Virus record (IMG/VR): IMGVR_UViG_3300032182_000198
Coordinates: 1-30,410 of that record
Reading direction: 5' to 3' (one strand)
Length of the DNA stretch: 30,410 nt
From: a virus
Shown here: in pieces, positions 15,349 to 23,315 of the stretch
Position numbering within the stretch: position 1 is the first letter of the stretch
Layout: each line of letters starts with the position of its first letter
Position numbers and translations under genes: made by a program
Notes under the pieces: generated by a model
Seen by the model: the letters and a program-made list of their open reading frames with translations, nothing else
What the model was told of the DNA's origin: nothing
The model's database searches: none

Positions 15349-16347
15349 ATGAGTAGTTTAAGAAATCTATTAGGGTCGGATCATAAATCAGATCTAAATG
15401 TATATGGACAAGTCCCTAGTCCTCTATTTGATGGAAAGGTAGTAACCTTTACTTATGATAAAGATTGCTGTTGTTATTCTTGTGGATGGGAAGCCCAGAG
15501 GAGACACATGTGGTGTGCTCCCTGTGGCGTCTGTCGTATTACATTTGAAGCGTGGGGTGGAGCAGGTGGTGCAGCTACTTCATGTTGCTGCGCTGTCTCT
15601 ACTCCTGGAACTCTAGGTGCTTATGTCCGTAAAACCATTTGTGGTTCTTTGGGTGGAAGTTGCTTCTGCATTTGCCTTGGCAGAGTAGAAGGTTCCGATA
15701 ACCAAGTTACCTCAAAGAGAGGTTGTAGAGGATGTTGGACTACTGTTTGTGGTCCAAACGTCTTCCTGTGCGCTGAAGGTGGTTATGGTGGATGTTCCAT
15801 CTGTAACCTCGTACAACCAGCAGGAACAGGTAATAATTATTTTGGAGAAAGTAGAATTGTATTGTTCGATAACAATACGCAACCAGATAACTGCGTAGAG
15901 TTTGGACCTCCTGGACACGGTGGTGACATCAATATGTGTGGTCACACAGGATTCTTACGTTACCACTGTGCATGTAATAAAGCGGTATATCAGCACATTC
16001 CTTCCCCACCATACATTGGTCACACAGGAGCACGCGCTTACGTAACATTCAAGCACTGTACAGATCAAACATGTGCTTATGCACACATGAGAAACTCCGC
16101 ATCATCATTTACAGGTGCTACTGGTGGATTTACTGTCTGGGCTAACCACGAAAGAGGATGGAGAGGATCACCTATGCCATACCCAGGTCCAAATACCACT
16201 GGCAGCTGCTGTGTTCATGGTACACCTTCTGGTGCTGGTATGGTTAGGATTACATATCAAGGTTGTCGATGTGGTTGCTACTGTGCTGATCTAGGACTCT
16301 GTACAGGAATGGCAAACTGCTCTTTCGCAAGACACATGTGTAGCTGA
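15349..16347 (+). CDS. Cysteine-rich glycine-rich fibre-type protein B (35 Cys in 332 aa)
   Basis: A 332-residue paralog of the preceding protein, with 35 Cys by my count. It opens MSSLRNLL and has the same core: FEAWGGAGGAA, TSCCC, a GxLGAYVRKTICG segment, RGCRGCWTTVCG, CAEGGYGGCSIC, a PYPGP turn and the closing PSGAGMVRITYQ. It then adds a Cys-dense tail of its own (GCRCGCYCADLGLC and later a terminal MCS). The ribosome-binding site is weak and the gap of 36 nt holds no good late promoter, so it is probably co-transcribed with protein A. Function inferred as for protein A. The C-terminal extension is the main difference. Confidence 0.8.
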   Translation: MSSLRNLLGSDHKSDLNVYGQVPSPLFDGKVVTFTYDKDCCCYSCGWEAQRRHMWCAPCGVCRITFEAWGGAGGAATSCCCAVSTPGTLGAYVRKTICGSLGGSCFCICLGRVEGSDNQVTSKRGCRGCWTTVCGPNVFLCAEGGYGGCSICNLVQPAGTGNNYFGESRIVLFDNNTQPDNCVEFGPPGHGGDINMCGHTGFLRYHCACNKAVYQHIPSPPYIGHTGARAYVTFKHCTDQTCAYAHMRNSASSFTGATGGFTVWANHERGWRGSPMPYPGPNTTGSCCVHGTPSGAGMVRITYQGCRCGCYCADLGLCTGMANCSFARHMCS

Positions 16348-16352
16348 TACTT

Positions 16353-16359
16353 CTAAATA
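16353..16359 (+). promoter_or_regulatory. Possible variant late promoter (CTAAATA)
   Basis: TTCTAAATACTATT lies five bases after the stop of protein B and 22 nt before the start of protein C. It resembles the TATAAATA octamer with one substitution. An AGGA site follows at 16368-16371. The weak match makes this uncertain. Confidence 0.35.
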
Positions 16360-16381
16360 CTATTAACAGGAATCAAAAGCA

Positions 16382-17359
16382 ATGGCAACTAATTTAAGGG
16401 AATTATTACGTAAGAAAGTACCAGGGGATTATGGTCAAGCTGCTGATTATATGCAAGCAGCAGATGGTCAAGAGGTTCATGACCTTCTACCAAAATTTCC
16501 TCTAGAAGGATACGAAACAATTTATGTTCGTACTAGTGGAGGTAGTTTCAGAACAAATCAAAGTACACACCCTGGTGATGGACGAGATGGTGTCCATAAT
16601 ACATATTATCCCGATTGGGAAATTCCTGCTGGAACAACAGATGTTATTTTTGAACTCTGGGGTGGCGGCGGTGCTGGTGCTGGCAATTGCTGCTGCCATA
16701 GTGGTCCTCCTGGAGGATCTGGTGCTTATGCATTCAAGCGTTTGATGGGTGATGAAGTAGTTCCTGGTTGCAAGTATCAAGTTTGTGTTGGTGGTCTGGC
16801 TGATAGATCATCTTCTTGCGCTGGTCGTAGAGGTTGTAAGACTTATGTAATTGGTCACAACCTAGCTACTGTTGCTAATTGTGGTTTTGATTTCTGTGCT
16901 GAAGGTGGTCATGGTGGTAATGGTTCCTACTGTTATGGTTGCTGTAATGATGGCAAAAACATTTGGGCTAGATATCGTTGCGTTGATGGTAACGGTAATC
17001 CAGAATGCCAGATGGGATGCTGTGCATTGTACTATGGTGCTGACTATGGTGCTTATGGACTTCCTGGTTATTACATGCCAAGAAGAACTGATAACAGATG
17101 CTGCAACCAGTGGGGAATTCCTTATCCTGGTGGTTTGATGAACTCCAGAGGTGGATGGATTCATATCGGTCAGGCATGTCAGGCTAGAAGTTGTGCTGCC
17201 TGTGAGCAATCAAGAGCACAAGGACAGGTTGGTGTTGGTGGTGGATACTGTCAGGCATATGTTCCTGGAATGGGTGGATCTACTGCTTACAACTGTGATA
17301 CTGGCGTATACTGTGGTTCTCCTGGAAATCCTGGAATGGTTCGTATTAGCTGGAAGTGA
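16382..17359 (+). CDS. Cysteine-rich glycine-rich fibre-type protein C (24 Cys in 325 aa)
   Basis: The third member of the paralogous trio, 325 residues with 24 Cys by my count. It starts MATNLRELL and has a longer Cys-free N-terminal region (1-90) that includes a beta strand before the core (EIPAGTTDVIFELWGGGG). The core matches proteins A and B: GNCCCHSGPPGGSGAYAF, RRGCKTYVIG, FCAEGGHGGNGSYCYGCC, IPYPGGLMNSRGGWIHIG and a closing GNPGMVRISW. The PAG.TDVxFELWGGGG opening is very close to ordinary phage glycine-rich fibre proteins, so this copy best shows what the family derives from. Function inferred: adhesin or fibre tip, with Cys supplying cross-links or metal ligands. Confidence 0.8.
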   Translation: MATNLRELLRKKVPGDYGQAADYMQAADGQEVHDLLPKFPLEGYETIYVRTSGGSFRTNQSTHPGDGRDGVHNTYYPDWEIPAGTTDVIFELWGGGGAGAGNCCCHSGPPGGSGAYAFKRLMGDEVVPGCKYQVCVGGLADRSSSCAGRRGCKTYVIGHNLATVANCGFDFCAEGGHGGNGSYCYGCCNDGKNIWARYRCVDGNGNPECQMGCCALYYGADYGAYGLPGYYMPRRTDNRCCNQWGIPYPGGLMNSRGGWIHIGQACQARSCAACEQSRAQGQVGVGGGYCQAYVPGMGGSTAYNCDTGVYCGSPGNPGMVRISWK

Positions 17360-17362
17360 TAA

Positions 17363-17506
17363 ATGACTAACAAACAACTTAAATTAGATGTCCCAGGTCT
17401 TTTGCCTGAAAAAGAGCAGAAGACCTTTCATGAATACGGTAAATACTCACCAAAGAAAAATTATTTTAGTATAAATATTTCAAAACAAGGAAGATACAAT
17501 GGCTGA
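17363..17506 (+). CDS. Possible 47-aa peptide
   Basis: ATG at 17363 opens 47 codons ending at TGA 17504-17506, preceded by GGAAG (17352-17356) at good spacing. The product is basic and polar (MTNKQLKLDVPGLLPEKEQ ... HEYGKYSPKKNYFSINIS) with no known motif. Its second half covers the late promoter and ribosome-binding site of the next gene, and it overlaps that gene by 8 nt. It may be a real small protein or a chance open frame; the ribosome-binding site and protein-like composition tip slightly towards real. Confidence 0.4.
   Translation: MTNKQLKLDVPGLLPEKEQKTFHEYGKYSPKKNYFSINISKQGRYNG
17470..17477 (+). promoter_or_regulatory. T4-type late promoter (TATAAATA)
   Basis: An exact octamer 21 nt before the ATG at 17499, with AAGGAAG (17487-17493) as the ribosome-binding site between them. 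Confidence 0.75.
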
Positions 17507-18290
17507 AATTACCAAGCAATATACTTATAAATTACCTGATACTTATTTTGGCAATACGTGGGCGGAAGAAAAAACCGCATCCGCAATGTATACAGGTCCC
17601 CAAGAGGGATTTGTTTTTGTGAATACAGAAACTGGAGAATTATTCTTCGACGAGTCTTTCCACCCCATTTACGAAACTTGGGAGTTTACTGAAGAAGAAG
17701 TTGCTACAACTCTTCTAGAGTCACTACAATTCAGATGTGGTCCAACCAAATCTGTTGTTAGAGTAAATGCGTCTAATAGCAACGAAGAAACAATTATTGC
17801 TGCTACGATGCAAGGTATTCATCATGAAGATTGGCCAGACAAAGAATATGCTTTCCCCGATGGTCATCCCAATGCAGGAGAAGTTTATCATGTAGATCCC
17901 GATCCCCTTCCAATCAACGATTCTCTAGACGTTGAGCATGGCATCAAGTATGACTTTGAGACAGAAACTTGGAGTCTTGATGATGTTAAATTCCTTGACC
18001 CATACTGCACTGAAGAACGTCACACTTCTATGCTACAAGGTCAAAAAGAATATGCTATTGCATTAAAAGAAAGGGACGGTTGGACCGCCGAGCAAGAAGC
18101 AGAATTGGATAGATTCATCGCAGAATGCGATGCAGTTCCAACTAAATTTGCTGGCATTCACTGGTTGATGATTAAATTCCCTGAACTTGATAACAATATT
18201 TTATTCCCATCAGTAGAAGAACCAGCAGGCGATCCTGAAGATGGTGATGCCGCTGCTAACGCTGCGAATGAAGCTGCATCTGCAGAGTAA
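17499..18290 (+). CDS. Acidic 263-aa protein, possible fibre-assembly factor
   Basis: A 263-residue, strongly acidic protein. Residues 1-75 look like a small beta domain with Tyr/Phe-rich strands (GFVFVNTETGELFFDESF). A central part contains HHEDWPDKEYAFPDGHP. Residues 180-235 are helical (LQGQKEYAIALKERDGWTAE, then AELDRFIAECDAVP), and the last 30 residues are a low-complexity Asp/Ala/Glu tail. Small acidic proteins with a helical C-terminal half directly after fibre genes are often fibre-assembly chaperones of the Tfa kind, but I see no diagnostic motif. It has its own late promoter and ribosome-binding site and is closed by a strong terminator, so it ends the fibre block. Confidence 0.75.
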   Translation: MAEITKQYTYKLPDTYFGNTWAEEKTASAMYTGPQEGFVFVNTETGELFFDESFHPIYETWEFTEEEVATTLLESLQFRCGPTKSVVRVNASNSNEETIIAATMQGIHHEDWPDKEYAFPDGHPNAGEVYHVDPDPLPINDSLDVEHGIKYDFETETWSLDDVKFLDPYCTEERHTSMLQGQKEYAIALKERDGWTAEQEAELDRFIAECDAVPTKFAGIHWLMIKFPELDNNILFPSVEEPAGDPEDGDAAANAANEAASAE

Positions 18291-18311
18291 TATTTCTGTG
18301 ATATAATAGAT

Positions 18312-18337
18312 GGGGGCGGGGAACCGCCCCTTTTTTT
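18312..18337 (+). terminator. Strong rho-independent terminator
   Basis: A perfect 7-bp stem GGGGCGG / CCGCCCC (18313-18319 with 18324-18330) with a GGAA tetraloop, followed by seven T. It separates the structural block from the sugar-modification cassette. Confidence 0.92.
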
Positions 18338-18341
18338 GTAC

Positions 18342-18348
18342 CTAAATA
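18342..18348 (+). promoter_or_regulatory. Possible variant late promoter (CTAAATA)
   Basis: CTAAATA lies just after the terminator T run and 30 nt before the first sugar gene. It is the best promoter candidate for the cassette, but it differs from the octamer used by the fibre genes. A second partial match, CTAAATC, lies at 18355. Confidence 0.3.
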
Positions 18349-18378
18349 GTAGCATCTAAATCATTAGGCGATTGAGTT

Positions 18379-19527
18379 ATGAGACCTAAATCATTTTTTA
18401 TTAATGGTGGTGCAGGTAGAGTTCTCTGTTCTATTCCAGCATTAGAAAAATACAAGGAAGATCATCCAGAAGAAGATTTTGTAATCGTCTGTGAGGGTGG
18501 TATGGACTTGTATAGAGGACATCCAGAACTACACAAGCACTGCTTTGAATCTTGGCATAAGAATTTATTTCAAGACAAGTTAAAAGACACTGATATGGTG
18601 AGTCCAGAACCATACAGAGTCTGGGAATATTACAATCAGAAAGCAAATCTTTCTCAAGCTTTTGATATTGCTATCAACGGCAAAGGATTGAGAGATCTTC
18701 CCGCACCAACTATCAAGTTGACTAGGGACGAAAGAACTTTTGGTGCCATGTGTGTAGCAGAAGTTAGAGAGTTGACTAAAAAGAAAAAGACCGTGGTCTT
18801 CCAACCATTTGGCAGGGGTGTTCAAACTCATGGTAATGTAATTTTTGATCCTTCTGGAAGAAGTTTTGAATATCACAATGCATCAAGTATTGTCAGGAGA
18901 CTTCAGAAAAAATATTCTGTTATTTGGATGAGTGAATTTCCATTCAACTGGGAAGCAGAAGGTCTCAAAGAACCAGTTTCTGTTCCTAGAGAAATTAGCA
19001 TCAGACAGTGGGCTTCCATTATTGCAGAAGCAGATTTGTTCCTAGGGTGCGATTCTGTAGGTCAGCATATTGCTTACTCCTTTGACAAACCAGTTGTTGC
19101 TGTGATGGGATCTACATTTGGAGAAAATGTTTCTTATCCAGATCATCCAAAGTTTGATGTCCTTGACATGGGTGATGGAAAGAGAGTATACGATCCTATT
19201 AGAATCAGTATGGATGATGAAACCATGAGAACCAATGATGGTGTAATGGATATGAACGACAAAATTGAAGAAGTTATTTTGAAATCAGTTGATAAACTGA
19301 TGAATAAATACTACAGGAAGCCTGAATTTGAATACAAGTTTCCGCAAGAGGGAGGGTGTGGACCACAAGGTTGTGGACCTGAAGCACGACCAGTTCCTCA
19401 AACAAAAGTTGACTCGGGAACTCTCCCAATGCTGGGAGAAAAACCAGAACCAATCGACTTGAAAACAGTTCTTAAGAACACCGATAAACCCAATGGGTTT
19501 TCAAATAATGTAAAGACAAAGGTTTGA
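18379..19527 (+). CDS. GT9-type (heptosyltransferase-like) glycosyltransferase
   Basis: A 382-residue protein with the two-lobed layout of GT-B family 9 enzymes, which transfer ADP-heptose or related sugars. The N-lobe starts FFINGGAGRVLCSIPAL (the acceptor-side glycine loop). The C-lobe carries VVFQPFGRG, WASIIAEADLFLGCDSVGQ and then HIAYSFDKPVVAVMGSTFGE. D225-S226 and H230 correspond to the DSGxxH-type nucleotide-sugar motif of the family. The C-terminal 60 residues (GGCGPQGCGPE and a Pro-rich tail) are not part of the usual fold. It is first in a cassette that also encodes ADP-heptose synthesis, which supports heptose as the donor. The acceptor is unknown: host LPS-like glycan, or virion protein as in bacterial autotransporter heptosyltransferases. 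Confidence 0.75.
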   Translation: MRPKSFFINGGAGRVLCSIPALEKYKEDHPEEDFVIVCEGGMDLYRGHPELHKHCFESWHKNLFQDKLKDTDMVSPEPYRVWEYYNQKANLSQAFDIAINGKGLRDLPAPTIKLTRDERTFGAMCVAEVRELTKKKKTVVFQPFGRGVQTHGNVIFDPSGRSFEYHNASSIVRRLQKKYSVIWMSEFPFNWEAEGLKEPVSVPREISIRQWASIIAEADLFLGCDSVGQHIAYSFDKPVVAVMGSTFGENVSYPDHPKFDVLDMGDGKRVYDPIRISMDDETMRTNDGVMDMNDKIEEVILKSVDKLMNKYYRKPEFEYKFPQEGGCGPQGCGPEARPVPQTKVDSGTLPMLGEKPEPIDLKTVLKNTDKPNGFSNNVKTKV

Positions 19528-19531
19528 TAGC

Positions 19532-21229
19532 ATGACAAATATTTTATCAGTTGCTCGCGGTCACAACAGCAGCACAACTCTTCTTGTGGATGGAGAAATT
19601 GTATTTTATCTTGAGGAAGAACGTCTTACTAGAAACAAGTATGATGGTTCTCCTATTACAGGAATCTTAAAAGCATTTGATTATGTTGATCACATTGATC
19701 ACCTAGTCGTTTGTCACACACATCGTGATGGTCCTCAACTAGATTGGTGTGGTGAAGACTTATATGAAGGTTGGGTCAGAAAACTTTCTAGAAAGAAGTT
19801 TAAGTTTGAAACTACTTTCATCGATGTTCAACACCATCAACTACATGCAGCCGCAGGTTTTTATAACTCTGGGTTTGAAACTGCTGCTTGTGTTGTTGCT
19901 GATGGTGCAGGAAGTTTCTTGGGTCTAACAGGTGAAGCTCAAGGAGAAATTGCATATGAGTTTGAAACTATTTTCAAAGCAGGGTATCCCAATGAATTTG
20001 AAACTGTGTATAAGCATGTAGGAACTAAACATGCTTTGGGTATGCAACTTGATGACGATACTATTTTCCTGACTGAATATCCTGGTCAAACCAAGATGTA
20101 TGAGGCAGTTACTCAATACTGCGGATTCCCAGCAATCGAAGCTGGAAAGCTTATGGGTCTTGCTCCTTATGGTAAACCAAATGATGATCTACCTCCTTTC
20201 TTTAGAGACGGTTGGGGTAATAGAGATTTGATCATTCCAACATATCCTAATGCAGCAACTATTAATATTGCTAGATATCCCATCTTCCAAGAAGACGTTA
20301 AAAACTTCAAAGAAGGAGAATTTACAGATCTCCAAAAAGATCTAGCATATAAGATTCAGGAAGAAACTTCTGAAAATATGTGTATGCTGATTGAGAAAGC
20401 AGTTGAACTAACTGGAGAAAAGAACATCGTTATCTCTGGTGGTTATGGTCTCAACTGTGTTGCAAACTATAAGTATTGGCAACGCTTCCCTGACCTCAAC
20501 ATCTACTGTGAACCCATCTCACATGATGGTGGTACATCGATTGGTGGTGCAAAGTATATTTGGAACACTGCTTATGCAGAAAATCCTGGACCTTCCAAGC
20601 AAGAGTCTGTATACTATGGTCCTCAATATGATCCCGCTGGTTATGAAGCAGACCTAGAAGGTCTTGATGTAACTGATGCTACTTACGATGATGTGGCTGC
20701 ATTGATTCGTGAAGGTAATATCGTTACCATGTATCAAGGTCGTTCAGAAGGTGGTCCTCGTGCCCTAGGAAACCGTTCTATCCTATTTGACCCCACTATC
20801 AAAGATGGTAAGGATCATGTTAACGCAGTCAAGCGTCGTGAGTGGTTCCGTCCGTTTGCATGTTCAATCAAAGCTGATAAGGTTAATGATTGGTTTGATC
20901 TCGCTGGTCGTGAAGAGACTCCACACATGATGTACGCAGTTAAGTGTCATGAAGGTGTTGAAGAGAAGATTCCTTCAGTTATTCACGTAGATGGTACATG
21001 CCGTATCCAGACTGTTACTCCAGAGCAAAATGAGCATTACTATAATCTCATTGACGCCTTTGAAAAGTTGAGTGATACTCCCATCTTGTTCAATACATCA
21101 TTCAACCTTGGTGGAGATCCTTTGGTAGAAACTATTGAAGATGCAGTTGATACTCTTCAACGCAGTGATATTGAATATCTTTTCTTACCCGAGATCAATA
21201 AACTAGTTTACATTAAGAATGAAGACTAA
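19532..21229 (+). CDS. Carbamoyltransferase 1 (NodU/CmcH/TobZ family)
   Basis: A 565-residue enzyme, normal length for the family, expected to transfer a carbamoyl group from carbamoyl phosphate, through carbamoyl-AMP, to a sugar hydroxyl. The N-terminal Kae1-like half has the HHQLHA metal-binding motif (101-106), VVADGAGS, GKLMGLAPYG and VISGGYGLNCVANYKYW. The C-terminal YrdC-like half has GRSEGGPRALGNRSILFDP (from 403), WFRPFACSI, HVDGTCRIQTV and LFNTSFNLGGDP. All key motifs look intact. AAAGG at 19518-19522 serves as the ribosome-binding site, four bases after the GT9 stop. Its stop overlaps the start of the second carbamoyltransferase by one base. The acceptor is probably the sugar made or attached by the neighbouring genes. 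Confidence 0.92.
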   Translation: MTNILSVARGHNSSTTLLVDGEIVFYLEEERLTRNKYDGSPITGILKAFDYVDHIDHLVVCHTHRDGPQLDWCGEDLYEGWVRKLSRKKFKFETTFIDVQHHQLHAAAGFYNSGFETAACVVADGAGSFLGLTGEAQGEIAYEFETIFKAGYPNEFETVYKHVGTKHALGMQLDDDTIFLTEYPGQTKMYEAVTQYCGFPAIEAGKLMGLAPYGKPNDDLPPFFRDGWGNRDLIIPTYPNAATINIARYPIFQEDVKNFKEGEFTDLQKDLAYKIQEETSENMCMLIEKAVELTGEKNIVISGGYGLNCVANYKYWQRFPDLNIYCEPISHDGGTSIGGAKYIWNTAYAENPGPSKQESVYYGPQYDPAGYEADLEGLDVTDATYDDVAALIREGNIVTMYQGRSEGGPRALGNRSILFDPTIKDGKDHVNAVKRREWFRPFACSIKADKVNDWFDLAGREETPHMMYAVKCHEGVEEKIPSVIHVDGTCRIQTVTPEQNEHYYNLIDAFEKLSDTPILFNTSFNLGGDPLVETIEDAVDTLQRSDIEYLFLPEINKLVYIKNED

Positions 21230-22920
21230 TGAATACGTTGTCAGTTAATTTGACCCATGACGCATCACTAACACTGATGCGTGATGGTGATATCATTCTC
21301 CATCAAGTAGAAGAAAGAATCGCACATAAAAAATTTGCTCAAGATCTTTATTATTCTTTTGATAAATTAGAAGAGTATTTTGATAGCATTGATCGTTTGG
21401 TTTATGCTGGAATATGGAATGGATTTAATGATTGGAGAAATGTAACTCGTTATCTAGAATATAAAGGTTATCCAATCGAAAGTAATGATTACAGTATGAT
21501 TGATGGTGGACAAGACCACCATCTTTTACACGCCATGTGTGGTTACTTTTCATCACCGTTTTCACAAGATGCAGCAATATTAGTTCTTGATGGAGCTGGA
21601 TCTGATCTTACAATTAATTCTAAAGAAAATGAAAGTATCTTTACTTATGATAAAGGTCGTGTAGAGTGCGTCTATAAAACCGTTGTTGGTTTTCATGGAA
21701 TTAAAGATCCGTTAACAGAATACGAACCTCGTATTGGCGTTGGTATGATGTATAATGCCATTACAGAATATATTGGATTTGGATGTGAGCAAGAAGGCAA
21801 AACTATGGGATTGTCTGCATATGGAACAAACACATCTAATCTAAATGATTTTATGAGTATAGAGACTGGTGCTAATGCTGAATTATTTTTACTAGTAACG
21901 TCTGGTAGAATAGGAATTACTGGAATCAATAGTCCAGTTGGTTGTAAATTCAATGTTGGACCAGCGTTCAAAGTGTTGCCAAAAATTGATTTTGATCCAG
22001 ATGATCAAAATACTATAGGCACACCAACATTTAATTTAAGATCCAAAATAGCAGGTAAAGCTCAACAAGACTTTGAAGAATATGTTTATCAGATGATCTT
22101 GAAAACAATTGATCTTACTGGTAAGAAGAATATTGTTCTTTCTGGTGGTTGCTTTATGAACTGTGTATCTAATTACAAGTTGATTAAAAGGCTACCCAAA
22201 GATGTAAATCTGTATGTAGATCCTCTGTGTGGTGATGTTGGAATTTCTTTAGGAGGTGCTTTATATTCTGTATTGAAAGATAAAAAAATTCCCAGAAGAT
22301 ATTCACCCTCGTATCTAGGATCTCCACTAAACTATGATTATTCTTTGAAGGAAGGTCAAACGGAAGAAGATACCACTCCTCAAAAAATTGCAGATCTTTT
22401 ATCTTCTGGCAATATTGTTGCTATTGCTCAAGGAAGAGCAGAGTCTGGAAAAAGAGCTTTGGGTAACAGATCTATTCTTTTTGACCCATCAGTAAAAAAT
22501 GGAAGAGAGATAGTTAACAGAGTAAAGAAAAGAGAAAACTGGAGACCGTTCGCTGGCACTGTAATGTTAGAACATGCAAGAGAATGGTTTGATATGGATA
22601 AACTAGAAGAAAGTCCTCATATGACTTATGCCATTGATGTTTGGGATGAGAAAAAAGAACTTATTCCATCCATCACTCACGTCAATGGCACTTGTAGAAT
22701 TCAAACAGTATCAGAAAAACAAAATAAGAACTACTATGATCTTATTTCGGAGTTCTATAAAATTACAGGAACTCCCATTGTTTTGAATACGTCTTTTAAT
22801 CTTGCTGGTGATACTATTGTAGAAACTATGCAAGATGCTCTTAAGACTCTTGAGAATAGTGAGATTGAATATTTGTATTTACCAGATATTATGAAACTAA
22901 TTCATGTGCCAAATAAATGA
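21229..22920 (+). CDS. Carbamoyltransferase 2 (NodU/CmcH/TobZ family)
   Basis: A 563-residue paralog of the preceding enzyme with the same domain order: THDASLTLMRDG, DHHLLHA (96-101), VLDGAGSD, GKTMGLSAYG, VLSGGCFMNCVSNYKL, then GRAESGKRALGNRSILFDP (from 402), NWRPFAGTV, HVNGTCRIQTV and LNTSFNLAGD. The usual EGGPRALGNRS stretch reads ESGKRALGNRS here, a change next to the carbamoyl-phosphate/AMP site. Its DNA is visibly more A/T-rich and prefers AGA for Arg where copy 1 often uses CGT. The pair therefore do not look like a recent duplication. The 1-nt overlap upstream and 4-nt overlap downstream indicate tight coupling. Confidence 0.92.
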   Translation: MNTLSVNLTHDASLTLMRDGDIILHQVEERIAHKKFAQDLYYSFDKLEEYFDSIDRLVYAGIWNGFNDWRNVTRYLEYKGYPIESNDYSMIDGGQDHHLLHAMCGYFSSPFSQDAAILVLDGAGSDLTINSKENESIFTYDKGRVECVYKTVVGFHGIKDPLTEYEPRIGVGMMYNAITEYIGFGCEQEGKTMGLSAYGTNTSNLNDFMSIETGANAELFLLVTSGRIGITGINSPVGCKFNVGPAFKVLPKIDFDPDDQNTIGTPTFNLRSKIAGKAQQDFEEYVYQMILKTIDLTGKKNIVLSGGCFMNCVSNYKLIKRLPKDVNLYVDPLCGDVGISLGGALYSVLKDKKIPRRYSPSYLGSPLNYDYSLKEGQTEEDTTPQKIADLLSSGNIVAIAQGRAESGKRALGNRSILFDPSVKNGREIVNRVKKRENWRPFAGTVMLEHAREWFDMDKLEESPHMTYAIDVWDEKKELIPSITHVNGTCRIQTVSEKQNKNYYDLISEFYKITGTPIVLNTSFNLAGDTIVETMQDALKTLENSEIEYLYLPDIMKLIHVPNK

Positions 22921-23315
22921 AAATCTCTTTTGTTAACGGATGTTTTGATGTGCTTCATCCAGGGCACATTGAACTTCTGAAATATGCTAGGTCTCTTGGA
23001 GATTACCTTATCGTTGCTATTGATTCCGATAGGAAGGTGGCGGAGATGAAGGGTCCCGAGAGACCTATTTTTTCGCAATATGATAGGTCGGTGATGCTCA
23101 AGGCCATCAGACATGTTGACGTTGTGCATGTGTTTGATACCAAGGAGGAACTGGAGGATTTGCTTGAATCCATCTCACCTGATATAATGGTGGTAGGTTC
23201 TGACTGGAAAGGAAAAGAAGTAGTAGGTTCACAGTATGCCAAATCAGTTCGGTTTTTTGATAGACTCGGAGATTACTCCACAACCCAAACAGTTAAAGGT
23301 ATTGCTTATCGGTGA
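22917..23315 (+). CDS. rfaE2: Nucleotidyltransferase, HldE C-domain/RfaE2-like
   Basis: A 132-residue single-domain cytidylyltransferase-like enzyme. VNGCFDVLHPGHIELLKYAR carries the HxGH motif (H14-H17), followed by GDYLIVAIDSD, the RPIFSQYDRSVML loop where HldE has RPVNPLEQR, VVHVFDTKEEL and VVGSDWKGKEVVG. In HldE this domain joins ATP to heptose 1-phosphate. Because the neighbour is the matching kinase domain, the adenylyltransferase reading is favoured over glycerol-3-phosphate cytidylyltransferase, which shares the fold. The start overlaps the carbamoyltransferase stop by 4 nt, and its last 80 nt overlap the kinase gene in another frame. Confidence 0.8.
   Translation: MKISFVNGCFDVLHPGHIELLKYARSLGDYLIVAIDSDRKVAEMKGPERPIFSQYDRSVMLKAIRHVDVVHVFDTKEELEDLLESISPDIMVVGSDWKGKEVVGSQYAKSVRFFDRLGDYSTTQTVKGIAYR

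Noticed and set aside
14272-17359. Metallothionein, ferredoxin or lantibiotic interpretation of the cysteine-rich proteins
   Set aside because: They are far too long, have no regular CxxCxxC cluster or leader peptide, and share an intact glycine-rich adhesin core.
18302-18307. TATAAT resembling a bacterial -10 box
   Set aside because: It sits just before a strong terminator, would transcribe straight into it, and has no matching -35 element.
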